From Waddliaceae bacterium (lineage in GTDB: Bacteria > Chlamydiota > Chlamydiia > Chlamydiales > SLOH01): 5,376 nucleotides of DNA. Positions 1-5,376 of this stretch are shown piece by piece. The notes under the pieces are model-generated. The model was not told the DNA's origin, ran no database searches, and saw nothing but the letters and a program-made list of their open reading frames with translations. The translations under genes were made by a program, and so were the position numbers. The stretch is taken from assembly GCA_007132595.1 (NCBI GenBank), contig SLOH01000023.1, positions 1 to 5,376 of the forward strand, read 5' to 3'. Every line of letters starts with the position of its first letter. Within the stretch, counting starts at the first letter, position 1.

Positions 1-7
1 AAGATCA

Positions 8-985
8 ATGGAACTCGGGCGCCGCGCATTATTCAACTTACTCCGCATGAATTGGGAAGCAAATCCCAAAATCGATGTCGAACCCTGGCAAATTGAAAAT
101 TATCGATCCCATACGTTTAAAGAGCTTTTCTTCAGGCTGACGGCATTTGACCTGCACTTAGACAAAGATGCGTTCATTGCGTACGCGGAAAATTTTGACT
201 CCCCCGAAGATTTGTCTGAGGCGTTTTTAGAAGAGACTGAGCTGTCTCCGGGTGAGCAAGACCAAATTTATCTTTTAATCTTTGAGCTTTGGCGACGCCT
301 ACTCCCCGAGAAAATCTCACTTTCAATTTTTTGCGATGAACTCGATCATCAAATTCAAAAACACGATATGGGAAAAGGAAACGAAGAAGAGCTGCAAGAC
401 ACCCTTGCGCATTTACTTGTTCTTCTCGATGAAAATATCGATCAAGGCGATAAGCCGGAAAAGCTTTTTGAAACCGTCAACTTAGCTTGCGCACAAGACC
501 TTGAAACCTTTTTGTATGACTATATCGCTGAATTGATCGATGAAGAAAGACGCAGCTATGCAGGCGAACTCATTGAAGGATTCGGACGCTACATCAAAAA
601 AAATAAGTGGTTTGATCTTCTTGAGTCCAGACATCTTTCGCATACCGATCCCGAAGAGGGGTCCAATTCGATTCACAAATTAGCGCAAAAAGCAGTCAAA
701 GAAGACGATTTAGACTTTAATCTCGAACTGCTTTCCTTTCTAGTCCAAGATGGTGACCAAAAATTATTTGCCAAAATAGTGAAAAAAAGTCTCCCACTTC
801 TGGAAACAGAAGAAGATTTGACTGAGCTATTACTCCTATGCGCGGACCACTATAGCTGCATTGATTCAGATGAAAAAGAGCAAGTGGCAAGTGAGATTCT
901 TCGTTTGAGGAAACAAATTTCTCCTACTCAGAAACTTAAAGACTCAGACAAGGTATTTGATCAAATCAAGTCTCTGATCAAATAA
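8..985 (+). CDS. Acidic, helix-rich protein of unknown function (5' end uncertain)
   Basis: The open frame gives 325 residues from an ATG at position 8 and ends with TAA at 983-985. I do not recognise a named domain. About 70 of the 325 residues are Asp or Glu against about 38 Lys or Arg, so the protein is strongly acidic. Leucine-rich amphipathic stretches run through it with few Gly or Pro, which suggests an all-helical, perhaps solenoid-like, cytosolic fold. There is no signal peptide and no membrane segment. The N-terminal part (Trp and aromatic rich, around residues 15-45) looks the most conserved in style and resembles hypothetical proteins of Chlamydiota; this is a recollection, not a search result. 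The frame stays open to the left edge and only seven bases precede the ATG, with no ribosome binding site visible, so the gene may begin outside the window. It runs in the same direction as the ribonucleotide reductase gene but is separated by 261 bp with its own promoter, so a functional link is not implied. Confidence 0.75.
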   Translation: MELGRRALFNLLRMNWEANPKIDVEPWQIENYRSHTFKELFFRLTAFDLHLDKDAFIAYAENFDSPEDLSEAFLEETELSPGEQDQIYLLIFELWRRLLPEKISLSIFCDELDHQIQKHDMGKGNEEELQDTLAHLLVLLDENIDQGDKPEKLFETVNLACAQDLETFLYDYIAELIDEERRSYAGELIEGFGRYIKKNKWFDLLESRHLSHTDPEEGSNSIHKLAQKAVKEDDLDFNLELLSFLVQDGDQKLFAKIVKKSLPLLETEEDLTELLLLCADHYSCIDSDEKEQVASEILRLRKQISPTQKLKDSDKVFDQIKSLIK

Positions 986-1012
986 TTTTTTTAAAAAAAA
1001 TCAGATTTCTCT
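973..1012 (+). terminator. Possible AT-rich terminator hairpin after the first gene
   Basis: TCTGAT (973-978) can pair with ATCAGA (1000-1005). Inside this stem seven T (986-992) can pair with the A run (993-999), and the T-rich TTTCTCT follows at 1006-1012. The stem overlaps the last codons of the first gene. It is AT-rich, so its stability is doubtful, and the T tract is interrupted by C. TCTCTGA (971-977) has a competing partner, TCAGAGA, at 1018-1024. Confidence 0.3.
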
Positions 1013-1144
1013 AAAAGTCAGAGATTCAACCGCCTACACCTCCTTCTTAAAATTGATTGCAATCAGTATATTCGATTAAGTGTGAACATGTTACAATCGT
1101 CCTAAGCGGTCTTTCCCAGGGGGTAAGTTGCCTCATCCCTTCTC

Positions 1145-1175
1145 TTGACTTTTAACGAAAAAAGGGCGATATATC
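1145..1175 (+). promoter_or_regulatory. Candidate sigma70-type promoter for the ribonucleotide reductase gene
   Basis: TTGACT at 1145-1150 matches five of six bases of the -35 consensus. A TA-rich block follows. TATATC at 1170-1175 fits four of six -10 bases at a 19-bp spacing, and GATATA at 1168-1173 fits three of six at the ideal 17 bp. Transcription would begin near 1180-1183, immediately before the two candidate NrdR boxes, a good position for repression. The -10 element is weak and its exact register is uncertain. The same TTG can be read as an in-frame start codon of the downstream gene, but it looks better as promoter sequence. Confidence 0.4.
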
Positions 1176-1185
1176 AAACCTATTA

Positions 1186-1201
1186 CCACAATGGGTTGTG
1201 G
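1186..1201 (+). promoter_or_regulatory. Candidate NrdR box 1 (distal)
   Basis: CCACAATGGGTTGTGG matches 11 of 16 positions of the NrdR-box consensus (ACACWATATATWGTGT), with both outer CACAA / TTGTG half-sites intact. It is the core of an exact inverted repeat, ACCACAA (1185-1191) and TTGTGGT (1196-1202), around a four-base TGGG centre. NrdR is the Zn-finger/ATP-cone repressor of ribonucleotide reductase genes and typically binds two such boxes about three helical turns apart. The second box starts exactly 31 bp downstream. The assignment is inferred; the regulator gene is not in the window. Confidence 0.6.
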
Positions 1202-1216
1202 TTAAGAATTTGCAAA

Positions 1217-1232
1217 ACACAACATCTAGTAT
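1217..1232 (+). promoter_or_regulatory. Candidate NrdR box 2 (proximal)
   Basis: ACACAACATCTAGTAT agrees with the NrdR-box consensus at 13 of 16 positions, better than the distal copy. Its register is exactly 31 bp from box 1, leaving a 15-bp spacer (1202-1216). This puts both sites on the same face of the helix. The box ends four bases before the GGAG ribosome binding site of the reductase gene, so a bound repressor would sit in the leader, downstream of the proposed promoter. Confidence 0.65.
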
Positions 1233-1236
1233 TTTT

Positions 1237-1240
1237 GGAG
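1237..1240 (+). promoter_or_regulatory. Ribosome binding site deciding the reductase start
   Basis: GGAG lies six bases before the ATG at 1247-1249. It supports starting the reductase at this ATG and not at the longer in-frame TTG at 1145. The 34 residues encoded between them would have to read through the proposed promoter -10 region and both NrdR boxes. Confidence 0.75.
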
Positions 1241-1246
1241 TACAGT

Positions 1247-3262
1247 ATGATAAAACCAACAAGCCGGGCAATGGCAACCTCATTGCGCACCTACCACCGG
1301 CCCAAACGCGCAGGAGAAAGCCTGCTTGAAAGCTGGGAAGAGGTCGTAGAGCGCGTCATTTCACATCAAAAGTGGCTCTGGGAAAGAGCTCTGGGTCGCG
1401 AACTTAATGATCTAGAAGATAATGAGTTAGAAGAGCTGCGCACACTAATTATCAACCGTAAAGTCGCACCGGCCGGACGCACACTTTGGCTCGGCGGCAC
1501 AGAATTAGCCAAAAAACGCGAGTCTAGTATGTTCAACTGCTCTTTTACCCATGTAGAGACAGTTTATGATGTTGTGGATGTCCTTTGGCTTCTCCTCCAA
1601 GGATGCGGAGTTGGTTTTAAACCTGTCACAGGGACTCTTAACGGTTTTCGCAGCCCATTGCAAGACATACAAGTGATTCGCTCTCAGCGCTCGGAAAAAG
1701 GGGGAAACCCGCACAATGTCGAGTCTTGGGACCCTGAGACGCGAACGTGGACAATTAAGGTCGGAGATTCTGCCGTTGCCTGGGCAAAGTCGGTCGGAAA
1801 ACTCGTTGCCGGCAAATACCATGCGCGCAAACTGATACTAGATTTTTCTGAAATCCGCCCGGCCGGAGCACGGCTAAAGGGATACGGCTGGATCTCTTCC
1901 GGCGATGAACAGATTGCCAAAGCGTTTAAGGCGATTGCTAAAATTTTATCCGATCGTGCCGACCAACTACTCACACGTATGGATATTCTCGATATTATCA
2001 ACTGGCTCGGAACGATACTTTCCAGTCGCAGATCGGCGCAAATCGCTCTTTTTGAATTCGGACAGCCTGAGTGGAACGAGTTTGCCTTAGCCAAAAAAGA
2101 GTGGTGGCTCAAAGACAATGCCCATCGCCAACAGTCAAACAATAGCCTTCTGTTCCGCAATAAGCCTACGCGCAAGGAAATCGAGGATATTTTTGAAATC
2201 ATGCTCGAAGCGGGCGGCTCTGAACCTGGAATGATCAATGCCGAAGAGGCCGAGCGCAGAGCTCCTTGGTTTAAAGGCAGCAATCCATGCTGTGAAATCC
2301 TTCTGGGAAATAAAAGCTTTTGCAACCTCACGGAAGTCAATGTTCTTGCCTTCAAAGGCGACAAGGTCGGTCTTGAGCGCGCGCTATACTTAGCCGGGCG
2401 TATGAACTACCGCCAAACGATGGTGAACTTAAGAGACGAGATCCTTCAGGAAGCATGGCACTTTAATAATGAGTTTCTGCATCTATGCGGCGTTGGCCTA
2501 ACTGGGCTCTGCGCACGGCCGGATCTGACTGCATACGACTATAAACGCATGCGAAACATCACGGTTTCAGCTGCCTACAGCATGGCAAATGCTCTGGATT
2601 CACCGCTTCCTAAAAATGTCACAACGATTAAGCCAAGTGGCACTCTAAGCAAAATTATGGGTACAGAAGAGTGGGGAGAGGTTCCGGAAGGTATTCATAA
2701 ACCTCTTGGTAAATACCTCTTTAACAATATTACCTACTCAAAGCACGACCCGCTAGTGGACAAATTCAGGCAAGCCGGCTACTCGATTATTGAAAAGCCG
2801 TATGAACCCGAATCGGTACTGGTCAAATTTCCGGTTGAGTATGAAAATGTTCCATTTGACCGCAAAAGCGTGACAAGAAAAAGTGGTAAGGTCGAAGAGG
2901 TGGAAATCAACACTGATACAGCTGTTGATCAGTTGGAGAGTTACCGCCTGCTGCAAGAGACTTGGTGCGAACAAAACGTTTCCAATACGATCTCCTATGA
3001 TCCATCGGAAATTCCGCAAATCGTTGATTGGTTTATGGAAAATTGGGACACCTATGTCGGAGTTTCATTTATCTTCCGCAACGATCCGACTAAAAATGCG
3101 CAAGATCTTGGTTATGCCTATCTTCCGCAAGAGGTGGTCACGGAAGAAGATTATCAAGCCTATGTTTCGAATCTGAAAGAAATTGACTATGGAGAGGTAT
3201 TTATGATTGATACCGATCCTTTAGAAGAGGCGTGCGTCGGCGGCGCCTGCCCTGTGAGATAA
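1247..3262 (+). CDS. nrdJ: Class II adenosylcobalamin-dependent ribonucleoside-triphosphate reductase
   Basis: This 671-residue protein should reduce ribonucleoside triphosphates to deoxyribonucleotides in the cytosol, using coenzyme B12 to create a thiyl radical. It follows the Lactobacillus leichmannii monomeric RTPR pattern. C98 sits in the first active-site segment (SSMFNCSF; equivalent of C119). NPCCEILL at 346-353 supplies N346, the thiyl-radical C348 and E350 (N406, C408, E410). C359 (C419) comes exactly 11 residues later. The C-terminal tail carries the C663/C668 shuttle pair (ACVGGACPVR) with the same five-residue spacing as C731/C736. A DFSEIRPAG segment (199-207) and RRSAQIAL (261-268) are also family-like. 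The chain is about 70 residues shorter than the 739-residue L. leichmannii enzyme; most of the deficit lies between the first Cys and the radical Cys (250 against 289 residues). No N-terminal ATP-cone is evident. The ATG at 1247 has a good ribosome binding site; a TTG at 1145 would add 34 unlikely residues. An unusual second Cys (C349) follows the radical Cys. Regulation by NrdR is likely from the upstream boxes. Confidence 0.93.
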   Translation: MIKPTSRAMATSLRTYHRPKRAGESLLESWEEVVERVISHQKWLWERALGRELNDLEDNELEELRTLIINRKVAPAGRTLWLGGTELAKKRESSMFNCSFTHVETVYDVVDVLWLLLQGCGVGFKPVTGTLNGFRSPLQDIQVIRSQRSEKGGNPHNVESWDPETRTWTIKVGDSAVAWAKSVGKLVAGKYHARKLILDFSEIRPAGARLKGYGWISSGDEQIAKAFKAIAKILSDRADQLLTRMDILDIINWLGTILSSRRSAQIALFEFGQPEWNEFALAKKEWWLKDNAHRQQSNNSLLFRNKPTRKEIEDIFEIMLEAGGSEPGMINAEEAERRAPWFKGSNPCCEILLGNKSFCNLTEVNVLAFKGDKVGLERALYLAGRMNYRQTMVNLRDEILQEAWHFNNEFLHLCGVGLTGLCARPDLTAYDYKRMRNITVSAAYSMANALDSPLPKNVTTIKPSGTLSKIMGTEEWGEVPEGIHKPLGKYLFNNITYSKHDPLVDKFRQAGYSIIEKPYEPESVLVKFPVEYENVPFDRKSVTRKSGKVEEVEINTDTAVDQLESYRLLQETWCEQNVSNTISYDPSEIPQIVDWFMENWDTYVGVSFIFRNDPTKNAQDLGYAYLPQEVVTEEDYQAYVSNLKEIDYGEVFMIDTDPLEEACVGGACPVR

Positions 3263-3291
3263 ATTCTCTTTTGCCTTAGGTTACATACGGT

Positions 3292-3316
3292 TTCGCCCGG
3301 GTTTTTCCCGGGCGAA
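3292..3316 (+). terminator. Hairpin terminator between convergent genes
   Basis: TTCGCCCGGG (3292-3301) pairs perfectly with CCCGGGCGAA (3307-3316) around a TTTTT loop. The stem can be extended by ACG (3287-3289) with CGT (3317-3319) across a two-base bulge. The following CGTTTCTATAAAT is only moderately T-rich, so it is an imperfect intrinsic terminator on the plus strand. On the minus strand no U tract follows. Its place between the reductase stop and the stop of the opposing metallophosphoesterase suggests it ends or insulates transcription from both sides. Confidence 0.7.
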
Positions 3317-3321
3317 CGTTT

Positions 3322-4071
3322 CTATAAATCTAAAATTTTCTTCGGACAGAAATCCAAATAGTCACAGGATGTGAGAATATACTCAATTCCGTTTAATTCT
3401 CCGAACATCGAGACGCCCTTTTTCAAGCTGTGCAAGTGACCAAAGACCACTGCTTGCACGTGGTACTTTTCAAATAATTGCGATGCGAGTGACGGCTGAA
3501 GATCTGCGCTCACGGGGGGGTAGTGTGTCATCACAAGGCGCGTATCGCTTTTCAGTTGCTTCAAACTTAATTCCAGCCGATGCAACTCGCGTTCATAAAT
3601 CTTTTCCATGTGCTCTTTTGACTCTCGCTCCTCTAAAGAGACTTTTGCTCTGGGATTTTTGACAAAATGAATATACTGCTCAAAAGAAAACGCGGGGCTA
3701 TCCCATAAACGCGTCCCTGCAATGTCGACTCCATTCCAGTGAAAGACATCATTATGAACGAGATGGATCGAGGGCGGCAGCGCCTCTCGCGCCTTTTTCG
3801 CAGAACTAAACCAGTAGTCGTGGTTGCCGCGAATGATCACTTTCGTCCCCGGCAAATCATTGATCCAATCAAAGTCGGCCATTACGTCGCTCGGATGCAT
3901 CGCCCAGGAAATATCGCCCGGAAGAAGCACTAGGTCTTCGCTATCTATTTGCTCGTTCCAGTGATTGAAGATTTTATCGGTCCAGCCTTCCCACTGTTTC
4001 CCAAACACATCCATCTCTTTGCCCGGAATTCCAAAGGAAAGGTGTAGATCGGCGATTGCAAAGATTTTCAT
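3322..4071 (-). CDS. Calcineurin-like metallophosphoesterase
   Basis: This 249-residue protein has every motif of the two-metal metallophosphoesterase fold in order: DLH (D8, H10), PGD (D53), GNHD (N83, H84, D85), THYPP (H183) and GHLH (H212, H214). These bind two divalent metals (commonly Mn or Fe) and hydrolyse phosphomono- or diesters; the substrate cannot be told from the sequence. There is no signal peptide, so it should be cytosolic. I chose the ATG at 4071 because it puts the first beta strand and metal motif (MKIFAIADLHLS) at the N terminus, as usual for the family. A TTG at 4107 would add 12 residues. No good ribosome binding site is visible before either start. It is the last gene of the minus-strand cluster, 45 bp after the OPRT gene, and a role linked to nucleotide turnover is only an inference from that position. 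The sequence style resembles predicted phosphohydrolases of chlamydiae. Confidence 0.9.
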   Translation of the reverse strand: MKIFAIADLHLSFGIPGKEMDVFGKQWEGWTDKIFNHWNEQIDSEDLVLLPGDISWAMHPSDVMADFDWINDLPGTKVIIRGNHDYWFSSAKKAREALPPSIHLVHNDVFHWNGVDIAGTRLWDSPAFSFEQYIHFVKNPRAKVSLEERESKEHMEKIYERELHRLELSLKQLKSDTRLVMTHYPPVSADLQPSLASQLFEKYHVQAVVFGHLHSLKKGVSMFGELNGIEYILTSCDYLDFCPKKILDL

Positions 4072-4116
4072 AAAAATAAAGTACCACTTTGCGCGCAATA
4101 AAGGCAAAAAGTTCAG

Positions 4117-4638
4117 CTAAGAGTTTAGCGCGCGCGTAAGCTCTGTTAACGTATAGACTGACTGAAGGTTGATATTTTCTTTTCTGAGATTTTCCTCTCC
4201 CCCCTGCTCTCGATTCAGCCAAGTAATCACATCTCTAACAACAAGCCCGGCCTCTCTTAAATCATAAATGGTCTCTAAAACACTTTTTCCGCTAGAAACG
4301 ACATCTTCGATCACAACGCACCTCTTTCCAGCTGTAAAATCTCCCTCAACCATTCGCGCAAGGCCGCGGTTCTTTGCTTCTTTACGTCGAAAAACCATCG
4401 GCATTTCATGAGTAATTGAGATGCTAGTGGCAATTGCAAACGCCCCATAAGGCACCCCGCACATCAGATCAGAGGGGTACTGCTTTGCCACGCTCCATAT
4501 TTCCTCTGAAATTTCCTTAAGTAAAGAGGGGTAGGAGACGATCGGTCGAAGATCAACGTAAAGAGAGTGCGTCTCTTGTGGGAAGAACTTCCCGAAATAA
4601 ATGCCTCCGGCCTCTTGCAGTTTTAAAATTGTAGTCAT
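4117..4638 (-). CDS. pyrE: Orotate phosphoribosyltransferase, eukaryotic UMP-synthase-like
   Basis: The 173-residue protein should transfer phosphoribose from PRPP to orotate, giving orotidine 5'-phosphate in the pyrimidine pathway. The PRPP loop is clear at 107-119 (CVVIEDVVSSGKS, with the acidic E111-D112 pair). The RRKEAK segment (84-89), followed by NRGLARMVEG, corresponds to the catalytic flexible loop, and LNREQGG (141-147) is a typical C-terminal signature. YVDLRPIVS (27-35), GVPYGAFAIATSIS (61-74) and the RRKE block match the OPRT half of eukaryotic UMP synthase more closely than the usual KDHG-type bacterial enzymes. Length is somewhat short for a bacterial PyrE (about 200-215). There is no OMP decarboxylase domain, so that step must be encoded elsewhere or be missing. 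The ATG at 4638 is 20 bp after the dihydroorotase-like stop, pointing to co-transcription. The ribosome binding site is poor. Confidence 0.88.
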   Translation of the reverse strand: MTTILKLQEAGGIYFGKFFPQETHSLYVDLRPIVSYPSLLKEISEEIWSVAKQYPSDLMCGVPYGAFAIATSISITHEMPMVFRRKEAKNRGLARMVEGDFTAGKRCVVIEDVVSSGKSVLETIYDLREAGLVVRDVITWLNREQGGEENLRKENINLQSVYTLTELTRALNS

Positions 4639-4658
4639 AAATCAGAGTCGATTAGAAA

Positions 4659-5376
4659 TCAAAAGTGGCGAGTGTGAATGATTTTTCCTTGAAAAATCGC
4701 ATATTCCGGCCATCCTTTGAGAATTAAGCCATCGTATCCGTCGACACTCTTTTCCTCTTCGAGATCGACCAGAATGATATCATTGTGATTGCGAAGATTG
4801 AAAATTTCTTGAGGCCCTCGCCTTGTTAGAAACACGACCTTTTCATAGCTTAAACGCTTTTCGCCTGCGGCATGAAGAAGAAAGGGAAGCGCTGGGAAAG
4901 CCGGATCACCGCCGCAGACCGCATCGATGATATTATCATTGATTGCCTGCCAAAGCGCCTCTTGATCTCTTGATTCGCTGTCTGCTCTCAAAAGAGTACT
5001 CGAGGCAACTCCTGCATAAACTAAGATCCCCTCTTGCTTTGCTTTTTCAATGAGATCGAGCTGATCTTTTGTGTTGATATTCAAAAAAAACACAGGACAG
5101 GGATAGCTTCTTGCGAAATGAATCACTTTCTCAGTCTCTTGAACAGCTGCGCCATTTTCCATTTGAAATGCAATGAGCAAATCTTTTTGGGAGGCGAGCT
5201 GAAACATTTCCTCCAGAATCGTGTTTTCCATGCTTGAGCCAAGTAAAACTTGAAGTCCGACTGCTTCATTTGTCAGTTTCTTCATTTCGTGCAGATGATC
5301 TTGTGCACCTGCAAAATACAGCCCGTATCGAAGGGGAATGTCGATTTCTTTCAAGAGATCATCAATCGACTCTTTC
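4659..5376 (-). CDS. Dihydroorotase-like protein, probably non-catalytic (5' end outside window)
   Basis: The frame is open to the right edge, so only the C-terminal 238 residues are seen (numbered here from the first full codon at 5375); a TTG at 5354 is probably internal. Dihydroorotase cyclises carbamoyl aspartate to dihydroorotate. The homology rests on several aligned segments: VGLQVLLGSS (39-48), LIAFQMEN (67-74), LNINTKDQLDLIEKAKQEG (98-116), SRDQEALWQAINDNIIDAV (135-153), and a C-terminal stretch like the GxVxxTIVRG tail of class I enzymes. Metal and substrate residues look replaced. The His of the usual HAE(D/N) is Q71, the His of HxST is N99, PHHL is SSTL (125-128), and the Asp of TDHAPH aligns with G156 (CGGDPAF). 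The HxH metal pair would lie outside the window. It stops 20 bp before the OPRT gene, suggesting an operon. It may be a structural partner like the inactive dihydroorotases paired with aspartate transcarbamoylase in some bacteria, or a repurposed amidohydrolase fold. Confidence 0.72.
   Translation of the reverse strand, partial: KESIDDLLKEIDIPLRYGLYFAGAQDHLHEMKKLTNEAVGLQVLLGSSMENTILEEMFQLASQKDLLIAFQMENGAAVQETEKVIHFARSYPCPVFFLNINTKDQLDLIEKAKQEGILVYAGVASSTLLRADSESRDQEALWQAINDNIIDAVCGGDPAFPALPFLLHAAGEKRLSYEKVVFLTRRGPQEIFNLRNHNDIILVDLEEEKSVDGYDGLILKGWPEYAIFQGKIIHTRHF

Noticed and set aside
1145..1246. TTG start that would lengthen the reductase by 34 residues
   Set aside because: It lacks a ribosome binding site, coincides with the best -35 candidate and runs through both NrdR boxes; the ATG at 1247 has GGAG at proper spacing.
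986..1246. Adenosylcobalamin riboswitch in front of the B12-dependent reductase
   Set aside because: I looked for a B12-box-like sequence and the usual long structured leader. None is recognisable, and the gap of 261 bp is already used by promoter and operator candidates.
1684..2364. Long minus-strand open frame (226 residues) opposite the reductase
   Set aside because: It is antisense to highly conserved reductase sequence, with Ser/Arg/Pro-rich composition typical of a shadow frame and no recognisable domain.
4089..4098. TTGCGCGCAA palindrome in the gap between the OPRT and metallophosphoesterase genes
   Set aside because: Only 10 bp, with no T tract and no loop, so neither a terminator nor a convincing operator.
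3974..4222. Minus-strand open frame spanning the junction of the OPRT and metallophosphoesterase genes
   Set aside because: It overlaps two well-supported genes in another frame and has no family features.
5034..5237. Small plus-strand open frame opposite the dihydroorotase-like gene
   Set aside because: It is antisense to a coding region with clear homology and has no ribosome binding site or recognisable domain.

Overview
The window is a bacterial chromosomal segment with moderate, slightly AT-rich composition, tightly packed genes and no mobile element, CRISPR array or RNA gene that I can recognise. The helical hypothetical protein at the left and the metallophosphoesterase both have the flavour of proteins from the Chlamydiota (environmental or amoeba-associated chlamydiae). 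This placement comes from memory of family resemblance, with no search behind it, so treat it as a low-to-moderate confidence guess.

Layout. On the plus strand, positions 8-985 hold an acidic, helix-rich protein of unknown function whose true start may lie left of the window. A 261-bp regulatory gap follows (986-1246). Next is a class II, adenosylcobalamin-dependent ribonucleoside-triphosphate reductase (1247-3262), re-started here at an ATG with a GGAG ribosome binding site. The gap holds a plausible promoter and two candidate NrdR boxes exactly 31 bp apart, the classic tandem arrangement for ribonucleotide reductase control. A GC-rich 10-bp perfect hairpin (3292-3316) lies between this gene and the convergent minus-strand cluster.

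On the minus strand, reading right to left, three genes lie close together: the C-terminal part of a dihydroorotase-like protein that runs off the right edge (5376-4659), an orotate phosphoribosyltransferase resembling the OPRT domain of eukaryotic UMP synthase (4638-4117), and a calcineurin-like metallophosphoesterase (4071-3322). Gaps are 20 and 45 bp, so one transcript is likely.

The theme is nucleotide metabolism: reduction of ribonucleotides to deoxyribonucleotides on one strand and a late-pyrimidine pair on the other. The two strongest observations are the tandem NrdR operator in front of the B12-dependent reductase, and the dihydroorotase-like protein, in which every metal-ligand position visible in the window appears substituted, suggesting a catalytically dead paralogue kept next to OPRT. 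I found no wholly new multi-gene system.
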